From NCBI RefSeq assembly GCF_900243075.1, contig NZ_OEZH01000080.1, positions 1-40,939 of the forward strand: a stretch of 40,939 bases of DNA, written 5' to 3'. The notes beneath the pieces are model-generated. The model was given only the letters and a program-made list of their open reading frames with translations. It had not been told where the DNA came from and did not search any database. Origin of the DNA: Clostridioides difficile. Lineage in GTDB: Bacteria > Bacillota > Clostridia > Peptostreptococcales > Peptostreptococcaceae. The translations under genes were made by a program, and so were the position numbers. Below are positions 17,206 to 27,027 of this stretch, piece after piece. Position 1 is the stretch's first letter; every line of letters begins with the position of its first letter.

Positions 17206-19290
17206 ATGCAATTGACAAAAATAATTCTTAGTAACTATAGGTGTTTTGGAGAAGAACCTACAACTATTGAAATTAATAATTTAACTGGATTTATAGGTCA
17301 TAATAGCAGTGGTAAAACTGCTTTATTAAGTGCACTTATGAAACTTTTTGGAGAAAAGTCTAGTGATAGAATTATTGAAAGATCAGATTTCCATATACCT
17401 GAAAGTATTGATCCAGATAGTATTTCTAAGAATGAATTATATATTGAAGCACAATTTGAGTTTCCTGAATTGGAGAGAGGTAAAGACAGCATATCTATAC
17501 CAGTATTTTTTAAAAATATGGTTGTTAGTGAACCAGGTGGGAAACCTTATTTAAGAATTAGACTTGAAGCAAATTGGGAGAAAAGCTCAAATCCTGAAGG
17601 AAGTATTGATTCAAATGTATATTATATAACATCTACAACAGAGGAGATAAATCCTGAAGATAAGCGTAATATCAAAAGATATGAGCTTGATCAAATAAAG
17701 ATGATTTATGTACCTGCCATTAGGAGACCAGATGAACAGTTAAAAAATGTCTCAGGAACAATAATTTCAAGATTATTAAATGGTATAAGTTGGTCAGAAC
17801 AAACAAAGGCAAGAATTAAAACGAAAGCAAGTGAAACGGAGGAAATTTTCTTTGAAGAAAAAGGGGTTGAATCATTAAAGAAATCACTCGAAACTCAATG
17901 GAATAGTTATCATAAGGATATTAGATATTCTAATCCAAAGATAAACTTCAATAGTACTGATTTAGAGACAATTTTAAAGAAAGTTGAAGTAACTTTTTCA
18001 CCTACAGGGACACATCGAGATTATCGGGTTGAAGAGCTTGGAGATGGGTTACGTTCTTTATTTTATCTTTCACTTGTAAATACATTTTTAGAAATTGAAG
18101 AAGAAATTCTAAAATCTATTAATGATGGTAAAGAAGAAGATATATTTACATTAATACCGCCTGTATTAACAATTGTTGCGGTTGAAGAACCAGAAAATCA
18201 TATTTCACCTCATCTTTTAGGAAGGGTAGTTGAAAAATTAAATCTTATTTCTACAAAAGAAAATTCACAGACAATATTGACATCACATTCACCAGCAATA
18301 GTAAAAAGAATTGAACCAACAGACATAAGGTATTTTAGGATTTGTAAGGAATATGAATGTACAAAAGTGAAGTCAATTATATTACCAAATGAAGAAAAGG
18401 AAGCAGAACAATTTAAATTTGTAAAGGAATCAGTATTAGCATATCCTGAACTTTATTTTGCAAAACTTGTTGTATTGGGCGAAGGTGATAGTGAAGAGAT
18501 CATTATTAAGAAGATGATTGAATTAAAAGCAGAATCTGTAGATTCATCAGAAATTTCAATAGTACCATTAGGTGGTAGGCATGTTAATCATTTTTGGCGT
18601 TTATTAAATGATTTAGAAATTCCATTTATTACTTTGTTAGATTTAGATAGAGAACGAGATGGAGGTGGTTGGGGACGTATAAAGTATGCAATACAACAAT
18701 TAATAAATATTGGTCATGATAAGAATGTATTACTTTATACATGTGAAGGAATTTCACAAGATAATGAATTTAAAGAGATGCATACTTGGGATGTAACTGA
18801 TACTGAAAATATGGCTAAATGGATTGAAATGCTAAAAGGTTATGATGTTTATTTTTCAGCTCCGTTAGATATAGATTTTGCAATGTTACAAAGTTTTAAA
18901 GATAAATATATTTCAGCATTAACAAGTGCGGAAGGTCCTAGGATAAAAGATCATGGAAAAATACAAGATATTGTGATCAATGAAGATACTGAAGATGAAT
19001 CATTGAAAACTGCTTATAAAGATAGAAGAGATAGTGATATTAAATCAACCTTAAAACAAGAAGGTGGCGATGGATCTACTTATACTGAGGGAGAGAAAGA
19101 ACTAATGATATGGTATTCATATTTCTTTTTAGGAAGAGGTAAACCAACTACTCATTTATCTTTATTTTCTAATAATACTGATATAGATTTTGAAAGTTTT
19201 CCATACTGTCTAAAGGAGTTTGTAAATAGTATTATTGAAAAGATGATAGATGATTCAGGGGGGGAAGAAAATGAAGAGGAATTGGGTTAG
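17206..19290 (+). CDS. OLD-family ATPase/TOPRIM nuclease, Gabija GajA-like
   Basis: 694 residues. The N-terminal ABC-type ATPase has Walker A GHNSSGKT (31-38), a signature-like ELGDGLRS near 277, Walker B VAVEEPENH near 326-332 and a switch His in LTSHSPA. The C-terminal TOPRIM domain has Glu426 in GEGDSEE and the Asp pair Asp479/Asp481 in LLDLDRERD, the metal ligands used for DNA nicking. A UvrD-like helicase gene overlaps its end by 20 bases, the arrangement that defines class 2 OLD proteins and the Gabija anti-phage system. It is longer than the GajA proteins I recall (about 580 residues), with extra sequence after the TOPRIM core, so it may be a divergent branch. Confidence 0.88.
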   Translation: MQLTKIILSNYRCFGEEPTTIEINNLTGFIGHNSSGKTALLSALMKLFGEKSSDRIIERSDFHIPESIDPDSISKNELYIEAQFEFPELERGKDSISIPVFFKNMVVSEPGGKPYLRIRLEANWEKSSNPEGSIDSNVYYITSTTEEINPEDKRNIKRYELDQIKMIYVPAIRRPDEQLKNVSGTIISRLLNGISWSEQTKARIKTKASETEEIFFEEKGVESLKKSLETQWNSYHKDIRYSNPKINFNSTDLETILKKVEVTFSPTGTHRDYRVEELGDGLRSLFYLSLVNTFLEIEEEILKSINDGKEEDIFTLIPPVLTIVAVEEPENHISPHLLGRVVEKLNLISTKENSQTILTSHSPAIVKRIEPTDIRYFRICKEYECTKVKSIILPNEEKEAEQFKFVKESVLAYPELYFAKLVVLGEGDSEEIIIKKMIELKAESVDSSEISIVPLGGRHVNHFWRLLNDLEIPFITLLDLDRERDGGGWGRIKYAIQQLINIGHDKNVLLYTCEGISQDNEFKEMHTWDVTDTENMAKWIEMLKGYDVYFSAPLDIDFAMLQSFKDKYISALTSAEGPRIKDHGKIQDIVINEDTEDESLKTAYKDRRDSDIKSTLKQEGGDGSTYTEGEKELMIWYSYFFLGRGKPTTHLSLFSNNTDIDFESFPYCLKEFVNSIIEKMIDDSGGEENEEELG

Positions 19291-21136
19291 TAAAGAAGAT
19301 TGGAGTCCAGCGGCTGGATTCAGACTAGAAGTTGAAGCGATGAATACAGTTATTAATGATAAGAATACACTTGTTGTAGCTGGTCCTGGCGCTGGAAAAA
19401 CAGAGTTATTAGCTCAGAGAGCCTGCTTTTTACTAGAGACTAATACCTGTAGATATCCTAAAAAAATCCTTGCTATTAGTTTTAAAAAGGATGCTGCTGA
19501 AAATTTAAAAGAGCGTTTAGAATTGAGATGTGGGAAAGAATTAGCTTCAAGATTTGAATCAAAGACCTATGATGCTTTTGCAAAAGAAATCGTAGATAGA
19601 TTTAGAAATAGTTTAGATGAAGCATATAGACCTTTAAATAATTACAATATAGCTGAAAATCGTGATGTTAGAAGAGCATTTGAGATAGCAGGATTAAATT
19701 TCAGAGGAAATCAAACTGAATTTAATAAAGTATATGGAAATAAACTATCGATAAATAAATTGCCTTTACATACAGATTTTGTAGATAAGATTTTTATAGA
19801 TGCTTGGAATGTACTACTTAAAGGCAACAAAGATAATAATTTTGTAAGTTCACTTACTTTTGGTATGATATCACGTTTAGCCGAATATTTGATAAGAACC
19901 AATAGGTATATTAAGAAAGCAATTGAAATGACTTATAGTCATGTGTTTTTAGATGAGTTTCAAGATACTAAATCTATTCAATATGATCTTGTTAAAGCTT
20001 GTTTTTTTAAAACAGAAACAATAATTACTGCTGTAGGGGATGGCAAACAACGAATTATGTTATGGGCTGGTGCTAGAAAGTCAATATTTGAAGATTTTCA
20101 AAATGATTTTTTAAGTCAAAAAAGAACATTAATTATGAATCATCGTTCAGCGCCAAGACTTGTAGAGATTCAAAAAGCAATGTATAACAGTTTGAATGAA
20201 GAGGCAATTGATTTAAAAACTAATGAAAAGTGGAATTATGAAGATGGAGAAGCGTATTTAAGACTTTTTGAGGATTATATAAAAGAAGCTGATATACTTA
20301 GTGAGGAAATAGTCGAATTGGTGGAAACAGGTATAGAAATTAATGAAATATGTATATTAGTAAAACAGAGCGTAGATATTTATTCAAAAGAGATTATAAA
20401 TAAACTTTCTGAACGTAATATTAAGGCGCGTAATGAAGCAGTATATCAGGAGATATTAAAAGAAGATATAATAAAGATACTGGTTTCGCTTTTTAGGTTG
20501 TCGTTAAGTGATAGAAATCCCGATGATTGGGATTATATTTACGATATTCTAGGTGAATTATATGGAATAGACGAAGGGTATAACCCCAAAATATTAAATG
20601 ATTTCATTACCAAAGTAGAATTAATGATTAATGATCTCAAGGTAAATTTAAATATTACTGATGAAAAACAATTTTCAGATTTAGTTGATTCTAAGGTTGA
20701 ATATATTTCATATGAAAAATTTGCATCAAAGTTTCAAAAATATAAATCTAAAGATTATTTTGATGATTTGGTAGATAAATTTAAAAAGCTGGTATGGATT
20801 GAATATAATGAAACTAAAGATTGGATTAAAGCGATTGATAACTTTGAAGGAAAAAATTCAATTCCAATAATGACAATTCATAAAAGTAAAGGACTTGAAT
20901 ATGATACTATCTTTTTTGTTGGGTTAGAAGATTCAGCATTTTGGAATTTTAAAAATCAACCAGATGAAGATAGATGTGCATTTTTTGTTGCATTATCAAG
21001 AGCTAAAAGAAGAATTGATTTTACATTTAGCTTAGATAGACCAGCAGGATTTTCGAATTCACAGAAGCATTATTGTATTAATGAATTCTACGAATTGTTT
21101 GATAATACTAAGATTGTAAAAAAGATAGAGTATTGA
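19271..21136 (+). CDS. UvrD/Rep-like superfamily 1 helicase, Gabija GajB-like
   Basis: 621 residues. The SF1A helicase motifs appear in order: Walker A GPGAGKT (38-44), ISFKKDAAENLKER (Ia), LDEFQDTKSIQYDL (II), GDGKQRIMLWAGA (III), MTIHKSKGLEYD (V) and VALSRAKRRI (VI). The start is ATG 19271, preceded by a GGGGGGAAG site; the earlier in-frame ATG at 19250 lies ahead of that site. It overlaps the nuclease gene by 20 bases, so the two proteins are surely made together. In Gabija the helicase partner senses or processes DNA ends and the nuclease cuts. It is longer than typical GajB (about 500 residues). Confidence 0.87.
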   Translation: MKRNWVSKEDWSPAAGFRLEVEAMNTVINDKNTLVVAGPGAGKTELLAQRACFLLETNTCRYPKKILAISFKKDAAENLKERLELRCGKELASRFESKTYDAFAKEIVDRFRNSLDEAYRPLNNYNIAENRDVRRAFEIAGLNFRGNQTEFNKVYGNKLSINKLPLHTDFVDKIFIDAWNVLLKGNKDNNFVSSLTFGMISRLAEYLIRTNRYIKKAIEMTYSHVFLDEFQDTKSIQYDLVKACFFKTETIITAVGDGKQRIMLWAGARKSIFEDFQNDFLSQKRTLIMNHRSAPRLVEIQKAMYNSLNEEAIDLKTNEKWNYEDGEAYLRLFEDYIKEADILSEEIVELVETGIEINEICILVKQSVDIYSKEIINKLSERNIKARNEAVYQEILKEDIIKILVSLFRLSLSDRNPDDWDYIYDILGELYGIDEGYNPKILNDFITKVELMINDLKVNLNITDEKQFSDLVDSKVEYISYEKFASKFQKYKSKDYFDDLVDKFKKLVWIEYNETKDWIKAIDNFEGKNSIPIMTIHKSKGLEYDTIFFVGLEDSAFWNFKNQPDEDRCAFFVALSRAKRRIDFTFSLDRPAGFSNSQKHYCINEFYELFDNTKIVKKIEY

Positions 21137-21189
21137 TTAAGATGATAAAAACTTTAGTATATTATATTTTAAGATATTAGTTATATAAG

Positions 21190-21225
21190 TAGACATTGAA
21201 TTTATGTATTTGATGTCTATTTTTT
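21190..21225 (+). terminator. Intrinsic terminator of the Gabija-type operon
   Basis: TAGACAT (21190-21196) pairs with ATGTCTA (21213-21219), directly followed by six T. Confidence 0.78.
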
Positions 21226-21259
21226 ATATAAAAATATATTAAAGAAAGGATGAATTTGC

Positions 21260-22075
21260 ATGAAGAAAAAAACAAAAATATCTAAAAAGATTGTAAGTTT
21301 TATTATGGTTTTTATAACTATAGTTACTACTATACTTACATCATCAGTTTCAGCTTATGCTAGCGAGTTGGATATGAGTGAACAGACAGGCTTTAATTAT
21401 TTAGGTATTAGTCCAATTACAGGAAGAAAAATTAATCATAACATTTATCGTATGAAGATGGATAATAAAATTGTATTTTGTGTAGAGCCAGGAATTAAAA
21501 CTTCAAGTGGAGGAGGATATATATCGGAGGAGTTAGGAGATAAATTTATATCTACAACACTTCCAAATTATCATAAAAGAAAAGCTGAAATACTTGAGAA
21601 GGTAAATAGACATAATATATTACCTTCATGGAATAATGAAAAAGTTGCAGTTAAAAGTGGAGAAACAATTGAGTTAGAAGATAAGAATGGTATTATTAGA
21701 GAAATGCAATTAGAATCAAATAATACTGGAACAGATATATTACTTGAAGAAAATACTTTGAAAATTACAGCAAATAAAAATTCTAATTCAGGAGTTATTA
21801 GTTATATAAAGATTCCTAAAAATGAGGTTGGAACATCAATAGTTTATCGTAAGCATAACTATCAAAGCTTATCAGAATTTCATATGGAAAGTTCGATGAG
21901 TGCAAATTTAAATATAAATGTAATCAAGTTAGGAATTGTTAAAGTAAAAAAGATTGATGAAGGCACAGGAAAGGAATTAGCAAATGCAAAACTTAGATTT
22001 GAGTATGATGGTGATAGTAAAGAAATTATAACGGGTTCTAATGAAATTGCTAGTATAGAAGATATTATTGGTTGA
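21260..22075 (+). pseudogene. Truncated thioester-domain surface adhesin
   Basis: 271 residues with a signal peptide (basic start, hydrophobic stretch to about residue 34, SAYASE), part of a thioester adhesin domain (VFCVEPG, then YHKRKAEILEKVNRHN and PSW), and the beginning of a SpaA-type domain (GIVKVKKIDEGTGKELANAKLRFEY). In intact relatives a long segment lies between CVEPG and the second half, and many SpaA domains plus an LPxTG anchor follow. Both are missing here, so an internal deletion and a C-terminal deletion are inferred. The frame stops at a TGA exactly where relaxase-like sequence begins. Such adhesins are cargo at this place in C. difficile conjugative elements. Confidence 0.72.
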
Positions 22076-22588
22076 TTAAAAAGTGAAGTATACTTTTGTA
22101 TCTATGAAAAAGACTATGAGCAATATATAAAATTAGATATACCTATTGATGAAGCAAAAATAAAAAATAGATTTGAAATAAGGTTAAAAAATGAAAGAGC
22201 ATATCATGCAGCAGTTGATTTGTTAGCAAATAGAGATGAAGAAAAGACAGCATTTTCAATTATTAATCGTTATATACGTTTTGTTGATAAAGATGATGAA
22301 AAAATTAGAAGTGAATGGAAAACTAATGATCAGTGGAGTTATTTTATTGGTGAAGGTAGAGCGAAGTTAAAACTAACAACAAATCCAGAACCATATAATA
22401 TTCAAAAAACTTTAAATTGGTTATCAAGACAAGTTGCACCAACGTTAAAAACAATTAAAAGGTTAGATAGTTTGAACAACTCAACATTAATTGAGGACTT
22501 AATAAGGTATGCAAGACTAACAGATAAACATAAAAAAATAATTGAACAAAATTCAGTAAATGTTGAAGACATTATTTATGATGAATAA
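22076..22588 (+). pseudogene. C-terminal fragment of Tn916 Orf20-type relaxase
   Basis: About 170 codons resembling the end of the Rep_trans-type relaxase (Tn916 Orf20, MobT): VYFCIYEKDYEQY, KNRFEIRLKNERAYHA, IINRYIRFVDKDD, LKLTTNPEPYNIQKTL, RQVAPTLKTI and a KHKKIIEQNS ending. It lacks the N-terminal catalytic part. It is in the same frame as the adhesin fragment, separated by one TGA. An ATG at 22220 could restart a 122-residue piece, but without a convincing ribosome site. Confidence 0.8.
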
Positions 22589-22640
22589 AAAAATGTAATT
22601 AGTATTGCAGATTTTAATATAAAAGAAGGGAGATATACGA

Positions 22641-22862
22641 ATGAATTTTGGTCAAAATTTATATAATTGGTTTTTATCAAATGCACAATCATTGGTATTA
22701 ATGGCTATAGCTATAATTGGTGTATATTTAGGATTTAAGAGAGAGTTTTCAAAACTTATAGGATTTTTAGTAGTTGCATTAATTGCAGTAGGGCTTGTGT
22801 TTAATGCAGCAGGAGTTAAAGATATATTATTAGAGCTATTTAATAAAATAATAGGTGTGTAA
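22641..22862 (+). CDS. TcpD-family conjugation membrane protein
   Basis: A 73-residue protein with two membrane segments (LVLMAIAIIGVYLGF and LIGFLVVALIAVGLVF) separated by a KREFSK turn. It matches the TcpD family found in Tn916/pCW3-type conjugation modules and would sit in the mating-pair channel. An AAGGGAG site lies ahead of the ATG. In this remnant it is separated from tcpE by the restriction-modification cassette, and the following 239 bases hold no gene. Confidence 0.72.
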   Translation: MNFGQNLYNWFLSNAQSLVLMAIAIIGVYLGFKREFSKLIGFLVVALIAVGLVFNAAGVKDILLELFNKIIGV

Positions 22863-23101
22863 GGATTAAAAGAGAATAGAAAATTATGAGTATATGATGA
22901 AGGGTTCTAATAAGTTTTATTAAAATATATATTGAAAGACAAGTAGAGCTATTTCGAGTTATTACATGTAATGCTAATATATATAACTGCATTTTGGAAA
23001 TTAAATACATAATTAGAAATAGCAAATTTTATAGGTGACTTATTAATATGTTTACTTATTGTATACTATTTGATATATTTAATATGAGGTGATTCTTGAA
23101 A

Positions 23102-23338
23102 ATGGACATAGTGAAAGTTTTTGCTAACAATGTGAGAAAATATAGAAATAAAAAAGGTCTATCACAAGAAGCTTTTGCTGAAAAAGCTGGATTGCATAGA
23201 ACTTATATTTGTGCTATTGAAAGAAAAAAGAGAAGTATTGCTTTAGATAATGTGCAGAAAATTGCTGATGCGCTTGAGATTGAGACTTACTTACTATTTA
23301 TAGAAGGTGAGGAGAAAGAATGTCTAAATTACCAATAG
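23102..23338 (+). CDS. XRE-type HTH protein, probable RM controller
   Basis: A 78-residue single-domain helix-turn-helix protein (FANNVRKYRNKKGLSQEAFA, then HRTYICAIERKKRSI). Size and sequence resemble controller (C) proteins of type II restriction-modification systems, which delay endonuclease production after entry into a new host. The start is ATG 23102, about 9 bases past GAGGTGA; the in-frame TTG at 23096 is too close to it. It overlaps the methylase gene by 19 bases, so all three genes of the cassette form one operon. Confidence 0.78.
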   Translation: MDIVKVFANNVRKYRNKKGLSQEAFAEKAGLHRTYICAIERKKRSIALDNVQKIADALEIETYLLFIEGEEKECLNYQ

Positions 23339-26259
23339 AAAAGCTTATAGAAAATTTAGGTTTTTCAGGGTCAAAGAATCTTGTGAATATAGATATGCTT
23401 ACAAAATTAGATATATCTAAACATGATGTAAAAACTTTAAAAGTTATAAATCCTTATGCAATTTATTTAGTAAATAGTAAGCCATTTATATTATTTATAG
23501 AGTCTTCTTTTGAAGAAAAAAAATTACAACAAATTAGTAAGCTTATATGGAATGCTCAAATACCAATTGCTTTTATATGCGATTCTAATTCTGTTAAAAT
23601 ATTTAATGGAAAAGCTTTGGATTTAAAGTCATATTTAATTGAGGAAATATATAATCAATCTATTGAGGATTTTTCGGAAGAATCTGAGTTTTCTTATTTG
23701 AAAATATCTGATCCATTATTTTGGGATCAATACACTAAACAATATACCAAAACGCATTTAAATGATTATTTGCTAGATAATATTACTTCATTGACAAATA
23801 AATTAAAGAAAAAATATAAGGTGAAATTTGCAACAAAGCTTGTTCTAAGATTAATATTTATTAGATATTTAATCGATAGAGGTGTCGATATAGCTTATAA
23901 AAATTTTAATCATGATATTAAAGCTTCACAAAAAGAACTGCTAAAGATTACTAAAAACAAAGTTGAATTATATGAACTGTTTAAATACTTAAAAGAAAAG
24001 TTTAATGGTAATTTATTTGAGTTAAATGACGAAATTAATAATACTTGTTTAACAGATGAAGTGTTTATTTTACTATCTGATTTTTTATCAGGTAAAATAA
24101 GTATTGACAATGGACAAATGTCTTTATTTTCAATGTATGACTTTAATATCATACCAGTTGAACTAATTAGTAATATATACGAAATTCTTTTAGGAAAAGA
24201 AATTCGTAATAAAGATAACGCATTCTATACTCCGAATTACTTAGCAGAATATATTTTAGATAAAACAACACTTGAATTTCTGAAAAATAATAGGCAATAT
24301 AAAATTCTAGATCCTTCTTGTGGATCAGGAGTATTTTTAGTAAATAGTTTTAGACGTATTATTGATATGAATTTGGGTGATAAACTTTTTTGTGAAGATG
24401 ATAAACTTTTAAAAGAACTTTTATTATCTAATATTTATGGAATTGATATCAATGAAGATGCTATCGATGTTACTATTTTCTCGTTATATCTAACTATTTT
24501 AGATTATAAAGACCCTAAGACATTATCAAAATTTAAACTGCCTAATTTAAAAGGGTGTAATTTAATAGCGAGTGATTTTTTTGATGATAATAAATTGGAG
24601 AGTTTAAAGGAAATTAACTTTGATTTTATCATTGGAAATCCGCCTTGGGGAAGTGTCTCAGATGGATTACATTTAGATTATTGCAATAAAAATGGCTATA
24701 ATGATATGCAACAAAACAAAGAAATCAGTAGAAGTTTTATTTTTAGAGCAAAAGATTTTAGCTCTAGAAATACAGTATGTTCTTTTGTAGTGCATTCTAA
24801 AATACTATATACTCAAAAAAAGCCATCAAAAAAATTCCGTGAATTTTTGCTTAAAAAAAGTCAAATATTTAGTGTAGTTGAAATGTCATCTGTAAGAAAA
24901 TTAGTGTTTAAAAATGCAGACGCTCCTGCAGCAGTTATATCATTTAAGTATAACGAAAGTGAAGAAAATTTAAATAATAGAATCATCTATACATCTTTAA
25001 AACCAAATGTATTTTTTAAATTATTTAACATTATTGTAATTGAAAAATATGATGTTAAATATATTTCACAAAAACTATTATTGGAGAATGATTGGGCTTG
25101 GAAAACTATTGTGTATGGATTCAGTAAAGATATAGATATAATTATGAATATCAAAAAAAAATATCAAACTGTAAATGAAATTATTTTGAAAAACAGTTTT
25201 GTTCATGGAACAGGGATACAAATCAATGGTAATGAAAGCCATGATGCGACACATTTAAAAGGAAAGTGGTATGTTGATTCAAAGAAAGGAATAGATTCAT
25301 TCTATGTTGATATAAATAAAGGGAAAGAACTTACTCAAGATAAAATGAGAAGACCTAAGGCTAATCAGCAAGAAATATTTATTCCTCCATATGTATTATT
25401 AAAAAAGGGAGTTGACACGAAAACATATAGATATAGAGCAGCATTTTCAAATGATGCATTTGTATATTCAGATGCAGTTACAGGAATATGTGGAAAAAAA
25501 GATAATTTAACTACACTTTATTGCTTGACTGGTATGCTTAACTCTTCTTTTTACTCATACTTAAATATAATGCTAGGTACATCAATTGGAATAGAAAGAG
25601 AACAAGGATTTTCAACGGAAATTTTTACGTATCCAGCAATAGAAAGCGATGAAATTGCTAATCTGGTAGTAAAAATACAAGAAGCGACTAAATTAGAAAA
25701 AACAACTATGTTCTTGAATGAAAAAAATAGTTGTAAGTATATCAAACAATTAGATAAGTTAATTTTGAAGTCTTTTAATTTAAATGATGATAAATTTATT
25801 GACTATGCAATAAATATTCAAATTCCTGAGCTTACAAATTCTAAGTCAACTAACATATATAGAAAAATAACTAAGGAAGATTTAATTAATTATAGTGAAT
25901 GTTTCAAAGAACAGTTTTCATCGATATATCGTAGGGTTGGGAAAAGTATTTCAATTTCGGTATATCCAAAAATATTAAATCGTTTTACAGTATTTGAACT
26001 AGAAGTAACAGATGAAAAAACAGATAGAGAGATTATGGTTAAAGCAGAAGCTGATAATAATATGGAGTTGTTTACGAAAATAATTAGATATGATTATAAT
26101 GATGTTTTTCATCAAATTAGAGATATTATTCATTTTGGAGAAAATTCATTTTATATCATAAAGCCTAATTGCTATAAATATTGGCATCCTGCTATCGCAG
26201 AAATGGATCTTGCTGATGTTTTGGATCAGATTTTATCTGATACAGGGGGTGAAGAATAA
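23320..26259 (+). CDS. N6-adenine DNA methylase of a restriction-modification system (Eco57I-like)
   Basis: 979 residues. The SAM motif I DPSCGSGVFLVNS starts at residue 331 and the catalytic motif IV NPPW is at 440-443 (a variant of NPPY), preceded by YTPNYLAEYILD. The region after about residue 600 (KGKWYVDSKKGIDSF, then GICGKKDNLTTLY, LNSSFYSYL) fits a target-recognition domain. The first 130 residues look like a degenerate type IIG nuclease or binding domain; I see no clear D-ExK set. The stop overlaps the nuclease gene by one base (TAATG), which points to a split arrangement in which the methylase supplies target recognition. Function as RM is inferred from context. Confidence 0.83.
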   Translation: MSKLPIEKLIENLGFSGSKNLVNIDMLTKLDISKHDVKTLKVINPYAIYLVNSKPFILFIESSFEEKKLQQISKLIWNAQIPIAFICDSNSVKIFNGKALDLKSYLIEEIYNQSIEDFSEESEFSYLKISDPLFWDQYTKQYTKTHLNDYLLDNITSLTNKLKKKYKVKFATKLVLRLIFIRYLIDRGVDIAYKNFNHDIKASQKELLKITKNKVELYELFKYLKEKFNGNLFELNDEINNTCLTDEVFILLSDFLSGKISIDNGQMSLFSMYDFNIIPVELISNIYEILLGKEIRNKDNAFYTPNYLAEYILDKTTLEFLKNNRQYKILDPSCGSGVFLVNSFRRIIDMNLGDKLFCEDDKLLKELLLSNIYGIDINEDAIDVTIFSLYLTILDYKDPKTLSKFKLPNLKGCNLIASDFFDDNKLESLKEINFDFIIGNPPWGSVSDGLHLDYCNKNGYNDMQQNKEISRSFIFRAKDFSSRNTVCSFVVHSKILYTQKKPSKKFREFLLKKSQIFSVVEMSSVRKLVFKNADAPAAVISFKYNESEENLNNRIIYTSLKPNVFFKLFNIIVIEKYDVKYISQKLLLENDWAWKTIVYGFSKDIDIIMNIKKKYQTVNEIILKNSFVHGTGIQINGNESHDATHLKGKWYVDSKKGIDSFYVDINKGKELTQDKMRRPKANQQEIFIPPYVLLKKGVDTKTYRYRAAFSNDAFVYSDAVTGICGKKDNLTTLYCLTGMLNSSFYSYLNIMLGTSIGIEREQGFSTEIFTYPAIESDEIANLVVKIQEATKLEKTTMFLNEKNSCKYIKQLDKLILKSFNLNDDKFIDYAINIQIPELTNSKSTNIYRKITKEDLINYSECFKEQFSSIYRRVGKSISISVYPKILNRFTVFELEVTDEKTDREIMVKAEADNNMELFTKIIRYDYNDVFHQIRDIIHFGENSFYIIKPNCYKYWHPAIAEMDLADVLDQILSDTGGEE

Positions 26260-26933
26260 TGGGAGGATTTAAAAATTCTTCACTAAACTTTTATTTAAAG
26301 CAAGGGCTTTATGAAATAATTATAGATGGATTAATAGACTGTTGTTTACTTATGAGCAAATCATGTATTGAACAATCTAGAAAAATATTAAATCACGAAG
26401 AAAAGATAAGAACGCATTTAGTTGAAAATTATTTAGAAAATGATATTGAAAGAAGAAAAACATCTTTATCTAAACAACATCTAAGATTTGAAGTCGAAGC
26501 ACAAGAAAATTATGACAACAAAAATGAATCTTATGAGGGTAGGGTTGATATAAAAGTTATCTCTAAAGACACTTTAGCGGATAGAAGGGCTTATTATATC
26601 ATTGAATGTAAAAGGATAGATGGTAAGGAAACTTTAAATAAAAAATATATAACCGAAGGTGTACAGCGATTTATTACTGAGAAATATTCTTCGCATTATG
26701 GCAAAAATATAATGCTTGGATTTATAGTAAAAGATATAAATATCCAGAGCAATATACAAAAAATTAATTCACTGAATCAGAACATATTATATACATATAT
26801 AGATACAGATATGTTGACAGTTAGAAGTGATTCTGAAAATAATTATGCTGTTTGTGAAAGTAAATATAAAGTAAAATCTAAACCACTATTGTTAAATCAT
26901 ATTTTTTATAACTTTTCGAGTATAATAAGATAA
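26259..26933 (+). CDS. PD-(D/E)xK nuclease, probable restriction subunit
   Basis: A 224-residue protein with a PD-(D/E)xK-type core: Asp97 in YEGRVDIKV, then Glu116 and Lys118 in YIIECKRIDG after 18 residues, and Glu93 nearby. It has no methylase or helicase motifs. It is translationally coupled to the methylase by a one-base overlap, so it most likely cuts DNA for that system. I do not recognise a named restriction enzyme, and it could instead act on modified DNA. A terminator follows at 27028. Confidence 0.7.
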   Translation: MGGFKNSSLNFYLKQGLYEIIIDGLIDCCLLMSKSCIEQSRKILNHEEKIRTHLVENYLENDIERRKTSLSKQHLRFEVEAQENYDNKNESYEGRVDIKVISKDTLADRRAYYIIECKRIDGKETLNKKYITEGVQRFITEKYSSHYGKNIMLGFIVKDINIQSNIQKINSLNQNILYTYIDTDMLTVRSDSENNYAVCESKYKVKSKPLLLNHIFYNFSSIIR

Positions 26934-27027
26934 TCTTATGAATATAAAATATTACTATGTTAAAATTATAGTTTGGTTTTGATAATATTATAAAAATAAG
27001 TTTAAGAATAAAATATAAAGGAAAAAA

